Part shown: positions 42,101-51,939 of the stretch, piece after piece | Position numbering within the stretch: the stretch's first letter is position 1 | Layout: each line of letters opens with the position of its first letter | Source: Streptomyces bluensis | GTDB lineage: Bacteria; Actinomycetota; Actinomycetes; Streptomycetales; Streptomycetaceae | Direction: 5' to 3' | Assembly: GCF_014650715.1 (NCBI RefSeq) | Contig: NZ_BMVM01000001.1 | Coordinates: 682,001-746,000 of the forward strand | Length of the DNA stretch: 64,000 nucleotides | Made by a program: the position numbers and the translations under genes | The notes under the pieces: generated by a model | The model's input: only the letters and a program-made list of their open reading frames with translations | What the model was told of the DNA's origin: nothing | The model's database searches: none

Positions 42101-42742
42101 TCAGCGGCCGTGCAGGGCCGCGAGCACGTCGTCGTCCGTCAGCTGGTCGAAGTTCCGGTACCACTCGCCGACGGCCATGAAGGCGCGCGGCCGGTCCAGG
42201 CAGACCACGTCGTCGGCCTCGTTCTCCAGGATGCGGGCCGCTTCCGGTGAGCAGACCGGTGCGGCCATGACGAGGCGTTCGGGCTCCCGGCCGCGGACGA
42301 AACGCAGCGCCGCCCGTGCCGTCGATCCGGTGGCCACCCCGTCGTCGACGACGATCACGGTGCGGCCCCGCAGCTCCGGAGCCTCACGGCCCTGCCGGTA
42401 GAGCGCCTCACGACGGTGCAGTTCCGCCCTCTCGCGGTCGACCGTGGGGGCGAGGGACGTCTCGCTGATCCCGAGCCGCTCCAGGGCGAGTGTGTCGAAC
42501 AGCGGCGGATCGTCGCCCACGATCGCGCCGATGCCGTACTCCTCGTGGAAGGGGGCGCCGATCTTCCGCACCACGAGGACGTCGAGCGGGGCGTCGAGTG
42601 CCAGCGCCACCTCACGGCCCACCGTGACGCCGCCGCGGGGCAGGGCGAGGACGACGGGGTCGGGCAGCGCCCCTTTGTCGTGGAGGATGCGCAGTTGTTC
42701 AGCCAGTTCCTGCCCGGCCTGCCTGCGGTCACGGAACAGCAT
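42101..42742 (-). CDS. Phosphoribosyltransferase family protein
   Basis: This 213-residue PRTase-fold protein has the PRPP-binding loop VIVVDDGVATGST and the upstream segments LPRGGVTVGREVALALDAPLDVLVVRKIG and YGIGAIVGDD. Such stand-alone proteins often carry or sit beside dienelactone-hydrolase domains; their acceptor base is unknown. ATG 42742 has AGGGA upstream. It is followed 45 bp later by the PPOX gene on the same strand. Confidence 0.9.
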   Translation of the reverse strand: MLFRDRRQAGQELAEQLRILHDKGALPDPVVLALPRGGVTVGREVALALDAPLDVLVVRKIGAPFHEEYGIGAIVGDDPPLFDTLALERLGISETSLAPTVDRERAELHRREALYRQGREAPELRGRTVIVVDDGVATGSTARAALRFVRGREPERLVMAAPVCSPEAARILENEADDVVCLDRPRAFMAVGEWYRNFDQLTDDDVLAALHGR

Positions 42743-43397
42743 GTGCTTCCCTCTCCCTCTGTTCCTCACGGGGAGCTTCCCCGCGCTCACGGGGAGCCAC
42801 GAGATGGCCGTGTCCTTGACCCTTGTTCACGCTGGCGGGTACCCGGGGCGACGACCCCTACACGGCGCCCCGCGGGTCACGCAGGTGACCGGCCGGGGCG
42901 CACCCATGCCGCGTGTGCGCCTCAGCGGCAGCCGTCGCGTGTGAGTGCGCCCACTGCGCCGGGTGCACGGGGCATGGGCGACCGGCGCGGGAGGCACGGG
43001 CCCGTCGCGAGGCCCGTGTCACTCCGCGGATGTGCACCTCCGCGGCACGAAGGCGCCCCGTTCACGCTGTTCCCGGCCGCCAGCCGTGGCTGTTTGGCTT
43101 GACGGGCAGCGCACACAGCCCAGCCGCCCCTCTGTGAACCCACCCACTCCCCAGGCCGCCGCCGGACCCGCTGCCCCGCGCCGTAACCGCCCCGGGAGAG
43201 CGCGAAGGGCCCGTCCGCGGCTCAGCCGCGGCTCGCCCTCACTCCCCACGGATGCCCGAGTCACTCGCCGTCGAAGGCCAAGGCTGTGTCCACCCACGTT
43301 CGCCCACTCGATCAGGCCGGTCACGCCAGTCACGCCCGTCACGCCCGTCATGTCATCCGTCACGTCCGTCACGTCCGCTCACGTAATGGGAGGGAAT
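42743..43397. other. Upstream region of the 2-MIB/encapsulin operon
   Basis: About 650 bp without a convincing gene. The plus-strand frame stays open through to the encapsulin, but codons here give Pro/Arg-rich nonsense. It ends in an array of 9-bp repeats (43320-43385). The operon promoter must lie here; I see no clear -10/-35 pair. Confidence 0.6.
43320..43385 (+). repeat. Array of GTCACG[CT]CC 9-bp repeats
   Basis: Copies of GTCACGCCA, GTCACGCCC (twice), a degenerate GTCATGTCATCC, then GTCACGTCC (twice) and GCTCACGTA end just 1 bp before the in-frame ATG at 43386 and 12 bp before the GTG start. It would lie in the 5' untranslated region. Confidence 0.75.
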
Positions 43398-44816
43398 GTG
43401 TCCGCACCGGAAAGCGCCCCGGAAAGCGCCACCGACGAACAGCAGTTCACCAGCCTGAGCACCCAGGCGGCCCGCCAGCTCGCCACGACGACCAAGTCCG
43501 AACCCCAGATGCAGGCCATCACCTCGCGATGGCTGCTCAAGATGCTGCCGTGGGTCGACGTCAAGGGCGGCACCTACCGGGTCAACCGCCGTCTTCAGCT
43601 GAGTGTCGGCCGGGGACGGGTGCAGTTCGACCACAACGGCGCCGACGACATCCGGGTGATCCCCGAGACCCTGACCGAACTGCCCGCACTGCGCGGCTTC
43701 TCGGACATCGCGGCCCTGCGGGAGATCGCCTCGAAGTTCCGGGTGCGGGAGGTGCGCGCCCGCCAGGTCCTCGTCGACGCGGGACAACCCGTGACGGAGG
43801 CGTATCTCGTCGTGCACGGCCGGTTCACCCGCTACACCACGGGCAAGTACGGCGAGGAGGAGGTCATCGGGGTCATCACCGACGGCGACGGCATGGGGGA
43901 CGAGGCCGTCGGCCGGGACGACCCCCTGTGGCTGAGTTCCGTGCGCGCCGAGACCTCCGGCGTGGTGCTCGCCCTCAACTGGGACGCGCTCACGGCGCTC
44001 GTCGAGCGCACACCCTCCCTCGCCTCGCACCTGGACGCCTTCGCGGAGCGGCAGAGCCTGCCCATGAACCGCAAGGGCGAGGCCGATGTCCCCGTGCAGG
44101 CGGGACATGTGGGCGAGCCGATCCTCCCGGGCGGCTTCGTCGACTACGACCTCGTGCCGCGCGAGTACGAACTGTCGCTCACCCAGACGGTGCTGCGCGT
44201 CCATACCCGGGTCGCCGACCTCTACAACACCCCGATGAACCAGACCGAGCAGCAACTCCGGCTGACCATCGAGGAGATCCGCGAACGCCAGGAGTGGGAA
44301 CTGGTCAACAACCGCGAGTTCGGGCTGCTGCACAACGTCGACTACGGCCAGCGCATCAGCACGTTCTCCGGTCCCCCGACGCCGGACGACATGGACGAGC
44401 TGCTGTCGATGCGGCGCAAGACACGGCTGTTCCTCGCCCATCCGAAGGCGATCGCGGCGTTCTTCCGGCAGTGCAACCGGCGCGGTCTGGTGCCCGGCAC
44501 CGTGAACGTCGACGGGCACGAGGTGCCCGCCTGGCGCGGCGTTCCGATCTTTCCGTGCGGCAAGATCCCGATCAGTCCGCAGCACACCAGCAGCATCATC
44601 GCGCTGCGCACCGGTGAGAAGGACCAGGGAGTGGTCGGCCTCCACCAGACCGGCATCCCGGAGGAGTACGAGCCCTCTCTGAACGTCCGGTTCATGAACG
44701 TCGACACCACGGCGATCATGAACTATCTGGTCACCGCCTACTACTCGATGGCCATCCTCGTGCCCGACGCCGCGGGGATCCTGGAGAACGTGCAGGTCGG
44801 GTGGACCGCGGAATGA
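43398..44816 (+). CDS. Family 2B encapsulin shell protein with cyclic-nucleotide-binding domain
   Basis: This 472-residue protein is of the type first annotated as a Crp-like regulator ahead of 2-methylisoborneol synthase (SCO7699-like). It is now understood as a family 2B encapsulin: an HK97-fold shell protein with an inserted cNMP-binding domain. The N-terminal shell segment is [20 protein letters not shown] then [19 protein letters not shown]. The cNMP domain spans about residues 100-215 ([37 protein letters not shown]). The C-terminal shell part includes [23 protein letters not shown] 43398 has GGGAGG 4 nt upstream. It lacks a DNA-binding HTH. Its stop overlaps the synthase start. Confidence 0.9.
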   Translation: MSAPESAPESATDEQQFTSLSTQAARQLATTTKSEPQMQAITSRWLLKMLPWVDVKGGTYRVNRRLQLSVGRGRVQFDHNGADDIRVIPETLTELPALRGFSDIAALREIASKFRVREVRARQVLVDAGQPVTEAYLVVHGRFTRYTTGKYGEEEVIGVITDGDGMGDEAVGRDDPLWLSSVRAETSGVVLALNWDALTALVERTPSLASHLDAFAERQSLPMNRKGEADVPVQAGHVGEPILPGGFVDYDLVPREYELSLTQTVLRVHTRVADLYNTPMNQTEQQLRLTIEEIRERQEWELVNNREFGLLHNVDYGQRISTFSGPPTPDDMDELLSMRRKTRLFLAHPKAIAAFFRQCNRRGLVPGTVNVDGHEVPAWRGVPIFPCGKIPISPQHTSSIIALRTGEKDQGVVGLHQTGIPEEYEPSLNVRFMNVDTTAIMNYLVTAYYSMAILVPDAAGILENVQVGWTAE

Positions 44817-46003
44817 GCGCACCCTCGGCACCCTCGGCGCCTTCCGCACCGTCCACACCATCCACAGGGTTCGCGCTGCCCGCGCCGTCCGCCCCGGCGG
44901 CCCCGGCGGCCGGTTCCGGGGCTCCGCCGCCCCCGGCCTCGGAGGCACCAGGGCCGCCGGAGACGGCACCCACGTTCCGGCTGCCCGGACCGCCCCACCC
45001 CGTGTTCGCCGCTCGGGGCCGGCGCGGCGGGGCGGTTCCCGGGCTGCGGTACCGGCCCGCCGTCCCCGCCGACCCCGGGAAGGCCGCGGAGGTCGACCGC
45101 CGGCTGGAGGCCTGGGCCCGTGGACTGGACCTGTTCCCGCCCGCCTGGACGGGGGACTTCTCGGGGTTCCAGTTCGGCCGGGCCGTCGTCCTCCAGCATC
45201 CGGGCGCCGCCGACCTCGAACGCCTCACGGTGGCGGGCAAGTTCCTGCTGGCGGAGAACATCGTCGACAGTTGCTACTGCGAGGCGGAGGAGGGCAGAGG
45301 CGGCTCGCCGCGCGGGCTGGGCGGTCGGCTGATCATGGCTCAGTCGGCGCTCGACCCGTACCACGGCACCCCCGAGCTGGAGGAGGAGTGGCGCGGCGGT
45401 GTGCGGGCCGACGGGCCGCTCCGCTCGTACCACTTCGCGCTGCGCGACTACGCCGCCTTCGCCACCCCCAGTCAGACCGGCCGGTTCGTGCACGACATGG
45501 CCCGCCTGCACATGGGCTACCTGGCCGAGGCCGCCTGGTCGGAGATCCGGTACGTCCCGCACGTGTGGGAGTACCTGGTGATGCGGCAGTTCAACAACTT
45601 CCGGCCCTGTCTGTCGATCGTCGACGCCGTGGACGGCTACGAACTGCCCGAGGCGGTCTACGCCCGGCCCGAGATCCAGCGGATCACCGCCCTCGCCTGC
45701 AACGCCACCACCATCGTCAACGACCTGTACTCCTTCACCAAGGAGCTGGCCGGCGATCCGACCCACCTGAACCTGCCCCAGGTCATCGCCGCCAACGAAC
45801 GGTGCGGCCTGAAGGCCGCCTACCTGAAGGCGGTCGAGATCCACAACCGGATCATGGCGGCGTTCGAGGAGGAGTCCGCGGTCCTGTCCGCCACCTCACC
45901 CCTGGTCGAGCGCTACGCCCGGGGTCTCGCCGCCTGGGTGTCCGGCAACCACGAGTGGCACGCCACCAACACCCACCGCTACCACCTGCCCGACTACTGG
46001 TAA
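44813..46003 (+). CDS. 2-Methylisoborneol synthase (class I terpene cyclase)
   Basis: This 396-residue enzyme cyclises 2-methylgeranyl diphosphate to the earthy odorant 2-methylisoborneol. The first 85 or so residues are a disordered Pro/Ala/Ser extension (repeats of SAP, then [12 protein letters not shown]), as in homologues, where this part directs loading into the encapsulin. The class I domain follows. The NSE metal motif is intact at residues 303-311 (NDLYSFTKE). The Asp-rich motif, normally DDCYCE, reads DSCYCE at residues 152-157, an unusual loss of the second Asp. The C-terminus ends [22 protein letters not shown]. The ATG overlaps the encapsulin stop (ATGA). Confidence 0.95.
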   Translation: MSAPSAPSAPSAPSTPSTGFALPAPSAPAAPAAGSGAPPPPASEAPGPPETAPTFRLPGPPHPVFAARGRRGGAVPGLRYRPAVPADPGKAAEVDRRLEAWARGLDLFPPAWTGDFSGFQFGRAVVLQHPGAADLERLTVAGKFLLAENIVDSCYCEAEEGRGGSPRGLGGRLIMAQSALDPYHGTPELEEEWRGGVRADGPLRSYHFALRDYAAFATPSQTGRFVHDMARLHMGYLAEAAWSEIRYVPHVWEYLVMRQFNNFRPCLSIVDAVDGYELPEAVYARPEIQRITALACNATTIVNDLYSFTKELAGDPTHLNLPQVIAANERCGLKAAYLKAVEIHNRIMAAFEEESAVLSATSPLVERYARGLAAWVSGNHEWHATNTHRYHLPDYW

Positions 46004-46048
46004 CGCGCGGCCATGGCCGACGCCCCACCGCACCACGAGGAGCAACCG

Positions 46049-46927
46049 TTGACCATCATCGACGCCACCCCGGCAGCCACGCCGGTCCCGGCCCAGTCCA
46101 CGTACCAGACCCGCGTCGCGGACTACTGGAACGCCGAGGAGAACCCGGTCAACCTCGAACTCGGGAAGATCGACGACCTGTACCACCACCACTACGGCGT
46201 CGGCGACGTCGACTGGTCCGTACTCGACGACGGCACCGACCCGGCGACGCGCGGTGAGCGCATCACCGCCGAACTGCACCGTCTGGAGCAGGCCCAGGCC
46301 GACCTGCTCGCCTCCCACCTCGGCCCCCTCTCCCCCGCCGACCGCGTCTTCGACGCCGGCTGTGGGCGGGGCGGCGGCAGTGTGGTGGCCCATCTGCGGT
46401 ACGGCTGTCATGCCGACGGTGTCACGATCTCCCGGAAGCAGGCCGACTTCGCAGCCGAGCAGGCGCGCAAGCGGGGCATCGACGACCGGGTGCGCTACCA
46501 CCATCGCAACATGCTCGACACGGGCCTGAAGTCCGGCGCGTACGCCGCCTCCTGGAACAACGAGTCCACCATGTACGTAGAGCTGGACCTGCTGTTCGCC
46601 GAGCACGCCCGGCTGCTGCGTCGCGGCGGACGCTATGTGACGATCACCGGCTGCTACAACGACACCTACGGGCGCGCCTCACGCGAGGTGTCCCTCATCA
46701 ACGCCCACTACATCTGCGACATCCACCCACGGTCGGAGTACTTCCGCGCCATGGCCCGCAACCGCCTCGTGCCGGTCCATGTCGAGGACCTGACCGCCGC
46801 GACGATCCCCTACTGGGAGCTGCGCAAGAAGGCCGACCACCTGGTCACGGGCATCGAGGACACCTTCCTGAGCGCCTACGGGAACGGCAGCTTCCAGTAC
46901 CTGCTGATCGTGGCCGACCGCGTCTGA
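46049..46927 (+). CDS. Geranyl diphosphate 2-C-methyltransferase
   Basis: This 292-residue SAM-dependent methyltransferase makes 2-methylgeranyl diphosphate, the substrate of 2-MIB synthase. It shows VADYWNAEENPVNLELG, DDLYHHHYGVG, the SAM-binding motif VFDAGCGRGGGSVVA, GVTISRKQADFA and SWNNESTMYVELDLLF, all characteristic of the GPP methyltransferase family. TTG 46049 has GAGGAG 6 nt upstream and matches the family N-terminus; ATG 46013 would add 12 residues. It is the last gene of the operon, 45 bp after the synthase. Confidence 0.94.
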   Translation: MTIIDATPAATPVPAQSTYQTRVADYWNAEENPVNLELGKIDDLYHHHYGVGDVDWSVLDDGTDPATRGERITAELHRLEQAQADLLASHLGPLSPADRVFDAGCGRGGGSVVAHLRYGCHADGVTISRKQADFAAEQARKRGIDDRVRYHHRNMLDTGLKSGAYAASWNNESTMYVELDLLFAEHARLLRRGGRYVTITGCYNDTYGRASREVSLINAHYICDIHPRSEYFRAMARNRLVPVHVEDLTAATIPYWELRKKADHLVTGIEDTFLSAYGNGSFQYLLIVADRV

Positions 46928-47177
46928 CCCAGCGGACCGCGTCGAACGTCCGCCGTGACCGGCGTCGTCCCGGGTGGCACCGGAAACGCCCCCGGCGCGG
47001 CGGACGCCTGACCGCATCTCGCGGCGTCGCGGAGATCCATCAGAAGGGCCCTGACGCAAGCTTGACGTCATCGACCGCCGCACCAACGGGCCCCTACGTC
47101 ACTCTCCGCTTACGCTGGTGGCACCGTCCGCGTGACGGCGGCACCCCGCACCAGCCGCACCTCAGGAGAGCACGTCG

Positions 47178-49130
47178 ATGGCCGCCACCGAACACCCGCC
47201 GCCGAGCCGGCTGCGGAGGTGGATGCTGGCGGGCCTCTCCGACATCGCGGGGACCCCGCAGGGACCGCATGCCCAGCCCGAGGCCCCGGACAAGGGCCGG
47301 CGGCCGTGGTGGCACGTGATGTGCCTGACCGGTGTCGACTACTTCTCCACCCTCGGCTACCAGCCCGGCATCGCCGCGCTCGCGGCCGGGCTGCTCTCGC
47401 CCCTGGCCACCATCGTGCTGGTGATCGTCACCCTGGCGGGGGCACTGCCCGTGTACCGGCGGGTCGCCGAGGAGAGCCCGCACGGGCAGGGGTCGATCTC
47501 GATCCTTGAGCGGCTGCTGACGTTCTGGAAGGGCAAGCTGTTCGTCCTCACGCTGCTCGGTTTCGCCGCGACGGACTTCCTGATCACCATCACCCTCTCC
47601 GCGGCCGACGCCTCCACGCACCTGGTGGAGAACCCCCATCTGGCCCATGTACTGCACGACCAGCGGATGCTGATCACCCTGATCCTGATCGCGTTGCTGG
47701 GGGCGGTGTTCCTCAAGGGCTTCCTGGAGGCGATCGGCGTCGCCGTCGCCCTGGTGGGGGTCTATCTCGCGCTCAACGCGGTTGTCGTGGTGACCGGGCT
47801 CTGGCACGTCCTCAGCGCGGAGCATGTGGTCACGGACTGGACGACCGCCCTGATCGCCCAACGCGGGAACGTTTTTGTCATGGTCGGCGTGGCCCTGCTG
47901 ATCTTCCCGAAGCTGGCGCTGGGCCTGTCCGGCTTCGAAACCGGTGTGGCGGTGATGCCGCACGTCCAGGGCGACCCCGGCGACACCGAGGACAGGCCCG
48001 TCGGCCGGATCCGGGACACCAGGAAGCTCCTGACCACCGCGGCGGTGATCATGAGCGTGTTCCTGATCACCACGAGTTTCATCACCACGCTGCTGATCCC
48101 GGCGAAGGAGTTCCAGCCCGGTGGCAAGGCCAACGGCCGTGCCCTCGCCTATCTCGCACACGAATACCTGGGCAGCACGTTCGGCACCGTGTACGACGCG
48201 TCGACGATCGCCATCCTCTGGTTCGCCGGCGCCTCCGCGATGGCGGGGCTGCTCAACCTGATGCCTCGCTATCTGCCCCGCTACGGCATGGCCCCGCACT
48301 GGGCCCGCGCCGTCCGCCCCATGGTGATCGTCTTCACCCTGATCGGGTTCATCGTCACCTGGATCTTCGACGCCAACGTCGACGCCCAGGGCGGCGCGTA
48401 CGCCACGGGTGTGCTGGTCCTGATCTCCTCGGCGGCGATCTCCGTGACCATCGCCTCGCGCAAGGCCCGCCAGCGGGGCTGGACCATCGGGTTCGGGGTC
48501 ATCTCCGCCGTGTTCCTCTACACCACGGTGCTGAACGTCATCGAGCGCCCGGACGGTGTGAAGATCGGCGCCTGCTTCATCGCGGGCATCATCCTCGTGT
48601 CCCTGCTCTCCCGGCTCACCCGCGCCTTCGAACTCCGCGTCACCGGAGTCGAGCTGGACGACATGGCGCAGCGGTTCGTCCGGGACGTCGCCAGCCGCAC
48701 CATACGGTTCATCGCCAACGAGCCGGACAACCGGGACCGCGCCGAGTACCGCGACAAGATCGAGCAGATCCGTCACGACAATGACGTCCCGACGGCGGAG
48801 GACTTCGTGTTCGTCGAGGTCACGGTCACGGACCCGTCAGAGTTCGAGACCCGCCTCACCGTGCGCGGCGAGGTCCTGCACGACCGCTACCGGGTCCTGA
48901 CCATGGAGAGCTCCTCGGTCCCCAACGCGCTGGCGGCCCTGCTCCTCCACGCCCGGGACACCACCGGCCAGATCCCGCACATCTACTTCGAGTGGACCGA
49001 GGGCAGCCCGTTCCACAACTTCCTGCGCTTCATCCTCTTCGGTCAGGGCGAGGTCGCGCCCGTCACCCGCGAGGTCCTCCGTGAGGCCGAACCCGACCGC
49101 TCGCGCCGGCCTCACGTCCACGTGGGCTGA
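47178..49130 (+). CDS. APC-superfamily amino acid transporter
   Basis: This 650-residue integral membrane permease has about 12 hydrophobic helices in the first 470 residues, starting [47 protein letters not shown] resembles the APC fold's unwound helix 6 region. A 180-residue cytoplasmic C-terminal domain (from [19 protein letters not shown]) follows; such tails occur in KUP-like and cationic amino-acid carriers. Substrate unknown. AGGAG lies 9 nt before the ATG. It is not obviously linked to the 2-MIB operon, with 250 bp between. Confidence 0.85.
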   Translation: MAATEHPPPSRLRRWMLAGLSDIAGTPQGPHAQPEAPDKGRRPWWHVMCLTGVDYFSTLGYQPGIAALAAGLLSPLATIVLVIVTLAGALPVYRRVAEESPHGQGSISILERLLTFWKGKLFVLTLLGFAATDFLITITLSAADASTHLVENPHLAHVLHDQRMLITLILIALLGAVFLKGFLEAIGVAVALVGVYLALNAVVVVTGLWHVLSAEHVVTDWTTALIAQRGNVFVMVGVALLIFPKLALGLSGFETGVAVMPHVQGDPGDTEDRPVGRIRDTRKLLTTAAVIMSVFLITTSFITTLLIPAKEFQPGGKANGRALAYLAHEYLGSTFGTVYDASTIAILWFAGASAMAGLLNLMPRYLPRYGMAPHWARAVRPMVIVFTLIGFIVTWIFDANVDAQGGAYATGVLVLISSAAISVTIASRKARQRGWTIGFGVISAVFLYTTVLNVIERPDGVKIGACFIAGIILVSLLSRLTRAFELRVTGVELDDMAQRFVRDVASRTIRFIANEPDNRDRAEYRDKIEQIRHDNDVPTAEDFVFVEVTVTDPSEFETRLTVRGEVLHDRYRVLTMESSSVPNALAALLLHARDTTGQIPHIYFEWTEGSPFHNFLRFILFGQGEVAPVTREVLREAEPDRSRRPHVHVG

Positions 49131-49133
49131 GGT

Positions 49134-50810
49134 TCAGCGGCCGACGGCGTCCGCCGGGTCCTTCTCACAGGTGGTGTCCCGTGCGGGCAGGTCGCCCGTG
49201 CGGAGGTAGTCGTTGACCTGCCGGTGGACGCAGGCGTTCGGGTAGAGGCCGTAGACGCCGTGCACCCGGGCCTTCAGGGTGATCAGACGGGAGTTCGGCA
49301 TCTTCCGGTGGAGCCCCTGCCCGTTGGCATAGCTGGTGCGCGTGTCGCCGGTGGCCTGCACGATCAGGCCCGGCACGTCGTTGCCGCCGGTCATGGGCGG
49401 CTCGACCGGCTCACTCGGCCAGAACGCGCACGGGTGCACGCCGTTGAACAGCGGGCCGAAGAGCGGTGCCGTTGCCCGGCTGCGCTCGATGTTGCCCCGG
49501 TACCAGGACAGCTCGCGCGGCGCGGCGCGGTCGGCGCACTGGAGGGCCATCTGCAGGGAGTTCTGGACCTCCGCCTCGTCGTCCGGCGGGCCGAGCGCCG
49601 CCTTGAGCGCCTCGGTCGGTTCGACGGTGCGGCCGCGCGCCGCGTCGTGCAGGACCCGGACGGTCTCGGCGGTCCACGCGAACTCCCGGTCGTCGGCCAT
49701 CGTCATCGCCAGCGCCTGTGGCACCTGCTGGCCGTCGGCGGTGTACGGGCCCACCCTGAGCGGTGTGCGGGCGGCCTGCCGGGCGATCCCCTCGACGGTC
49801 GCCCGGACCTTCGCGGCCGAGTCGCCCAGCCCGTAGGTGCCGTGGCGGCGGGCCGCCCACGCCGCCCATGTGTCGAGGTACTCCTCGTTCGCGGAGGTCG
49901 CGTCTCGGAACCCCGGGACGTACCACTGGGCCGGGTCTATCGCGCTGTCCAGCAGCAGGCGGTCGACACGGCTCGGGAACATCTGTGCGTAGACCGCGCC
50001 TAGGTAGGTGCCGTACGAGATCCCGAAGTACGAGGTCTTCCTCTCGCCCAGCACCGCCCGGAGCAGGTCCATGTCACGGGCGGTGTTACGGGTGGTGAAG
50101 TGCCCGAGGTACGACAGGTCCTCGCCGTACACGCGCTGACAGCTCTTCACCAGGTCAGCCTCGTAGCGGGCCTGGGCCCGGAACCCCTCGGCGTCGTACC
50201 CGGCGGAGCGCAGCCAGTGCCCGGAGGTGCCGCAGCGCACGGGGCTGCTGCGGCCGACGCCACGTGGGTCCATGCCGATCAGGTCGTAGCGGGCGGCCAG
50301 TTCCCGGCCCATCGCGGGCGCGTCGAGCAGCGGCATGTCGAGCGTGATCCCGCCGGGGCCGCCGGAGTTGTGCATCATCAGCCCGATGCGGTTCCTGGTG
50401 TCGGTGGCCTTGATGCGGGAGAAACCGATGGTCAGGGTGCGTCCCTCGGGGCGCCGGTAGTCCAGCGGCACCTGAATCCTGGCGCAGCGGGCGCCTGCCT
50501 CGTCCAGCTCCTTGTGGTCGCACGCCGTCCAGCGCGGGCGCTGTTCGACGAAGCGGCGCAGGGAGGCGGGGTCATCACCGGTCACGGCGGTCGCCCGGCT
50601 CAGGGAGGGTTCGGGGGACGCCTGGGCGAGGGTGGGGCTCGCGGCCGTCCCCAGGGCCGCGGCGAGCGCGCCGGCGGCGAGGGTACGCGTGACGTGGCGC
50701 AGGCCCCGCCTGGTAACGGGCCGGGCCCGCACGTCCGGCTCCGGCCGTGCGGGTGGTGATATCGCGGGTGACAAGGCAGCGCTCGATGGCACCGGGTGAG
50801 AGGTCGTCAT
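49134..50810 (-). CDS. Secreted S33 alpha/beta-hydrolase peptidase (tripeptidyl aminopeptidase-like)
   Basis: This 558-residue exported serine peptidase releases N-terminal peptides. A long basic signal region (RRGLRHVTRTLAAGALAAALGTAASPTLAQA) precedes the hydrolase. The oxyanion region is LMMHNSGGPGGITLD, the nucleophile Ser is in SYFGISYGTYLGAVY, the acid in LIVQATGDTRTSYANG and the His in LKARVHGVYGLYP, within a C-terminal TAP-like domain holding a Cys pair. ATG 50810 has GGAAGG upstream; the open frame beyond it belongs to the GST pseudogene. It is convergent with the APC gene, 3 bp apart. Confidence 0.92.
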   Translation of the reverse strand: MTTSHPVPSSAALSPAISPPARPEPDVRARPVTRRGLRHVTRTLAAGALAAALGTAASPTLAQASPEPSLSRATAVTGDDPASLRRFVEQRPRWTACDHKELDEAGARCARIQVPLDYRRPEGRTLTIGFSRIKATDTRNRIGLMMHNSGGPGGITLDMPLLDAPAMGRELAARYDLIGMDPRGVGRSSPVRCGTSGHWLRSAGYDAEGFRAQARYEADLVKSCQRVYGEDLSYLGHFTTRNTARDMDLLRAVLGERKTSYFGISYGTYLGAVYAQMFPSRVDRLLLDSAIDPAQWYVPGFRDATSANEEYLDTWAAWAARRHGTYGLGDSAAKVRATVEGIARQAARTPLRVGPYTADGQQVPQALAMTMADDREFAWTAETVRVLHDAARGRTVEPTEALKAALGPPDDEAEVQNSLQMALQCADRAAPRELSWYRGNIERSRATAPLFGPLFNGVHPCAFWPSEPVEPPMTGGNDVPGLIVQATGDTRTSYANGQGLHRKMPNSRLITLKARVHGVYGLYPNACVHRQVNDYLRTGDLPARDTTCEKDPADAVGR

Positions 50811-50889
50811 GTCTCGCCAGCCTTCCCGCGCGCCCCAGGCCCCAGCAATCCAGGGCGCCCCCGGGGACGCCCTGGGGCTGTCCCCCGGA

Positions 50890-51692
50890 AACGGCCTGAC
50901 GCGCCCGCGGTCACGGCATCCACTGACGCGTAGTCCGCGATCTGTGTTCGCCGCGCCGGCGGCCTCCGCGCCCCGGCAGTCCGCCCGGTGGCGCCGGGCA
51001 ATGCCGTCGAGGTCGAGGCGCGTACCGAACGCGGGCTGCTCCGCGAGGCGTCGTGGGTACGTCCACAGCCGCCGGTGACCGGCGATACGGGTTACCGCGG
51101 CGGCGTCCAGGTGGTGGCGGTGCACCGTGTCCAGCTGGAGCAGCGTCACCGCACGTCCGCGGCGGTCAGCCGGCCGCCGAGCACGTAGGCGTGCGATCCG
51201 ATCCGCCGCTCCAGCTCGCCCAGTGCGCCCAGCAGGGTGGCGAGCGCCACATGCCCCGCTCACCGAGCCGGGCGGCGGCCCTGGCGGCGTCCTCCGTACC
51301 GCACGGGTGGAGGACGGGGCCGTCGCCGCCGAACCGGCGGGGCAGGTCCCGCAGGATGTCGGGGGCGTGAGTGCTGACGACGCGTCCGGACCAGTCGTCG
51401 CTGAGCACCGGTGCCACGGCCGGGCCGCGGTGCCGGTGCTCACTGGCGTCGTGCAGCGGGCGCAACGCCAGGTGCCCGCCGCCGGGTGCGTCGGGCACGG
51501 CGGGCAGCAGCGTCACCGGCAGGCGGTCGTGAGGCCGCGCAGGCTGTGGGTGACGGCGATCTCCAGGCCGTACGGACAGGACAGCGCGAGGTGGAGCCGG
51601 CAGCGGTGCGGCACGGCGTAGTAGCCGCTCCGCGCGTCACGGCCGATCCTGCTCCAGAAGGGCGGCACGCCTGCGGGGGACGGAGCGGACAT
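50890..51692 (-). pseudogene. Glutathione S-transferase-like (ECM4/YqjG type) pseudogene
   Basis: Minus-strand pieces in different frames line up as one GST-family protein. From ATG 51692 (GGGAG 4 nt upstream) it begins FWSRIGRDARSGYYAVPH then LHLALSCPYGLEIAVTHSL. After a frameshift at about 51513 comes VAPVLSDDWSGRVVSTHAP and ILRDLPRRFGG. After another at about 51245, LLGALGELERRIGSHAYVL and GRLTAADV. Next is VTLLQLDTVHRHHLDAAAV, LWTYPRRLAEQPAFG and LDLDGIARRH, then in a further frame IADYASVDAVTAG. At least three frame breaks and loss of the usual active-site Cys (CPYG) mean it is dead. Confidence 0.8.
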
Positions 51693-51939
51693 ACGTCTCC
51701 CTGGGGGCCTTGGGCACGGGTGCACTGCGGCGACGGCGCGCGCGGCGGCCTCGACGCGGCCGGGGATGCGGGGTTCGTGGGGCGTCAGGCGCGGGCGGTG
51801 TCGCCGGGGCAGGCCGGCCCCGAGCTCCCCGTCGCTTTCCCTACCGATTCACCAGGGTGCCCGCTGGGAGTGTCGGCCCGTACCGTGTTCCCGCCGAGAG
51901 GGCCTCACCCGGATCGGGGTCGGGACGGCGTCCGGCCGG

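Noticed and set aside
42945..43397. 151-codon N-terminal extension of the encapsulin with PVT repeats
   Set aside because: Pro/Arg-rich, unlike the known N-terminus of homologues. A strong ribosome site precedes GTG 43398.
43398..44816. Crp-family transcription factor
   Set aside because: A cNMP-binding domain is present but there is no helix-turn-helix, and the flanking sequence fits an encapsulin shell.
47063..47070. TGACGTCA palindrome before the APC transporter gene
   Set aside because: Only 8 bp, likely by chance, and not placed against a recognisable promoter.
50811..51443. Extra 211 N-terminal codons for the S33 peptidase
   Set aside because: They encode a GST-like remnant (LQLDTVHRHHLD and onward), not a peptidase N-terminus. 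The signal peptide begins after ATG 50810.
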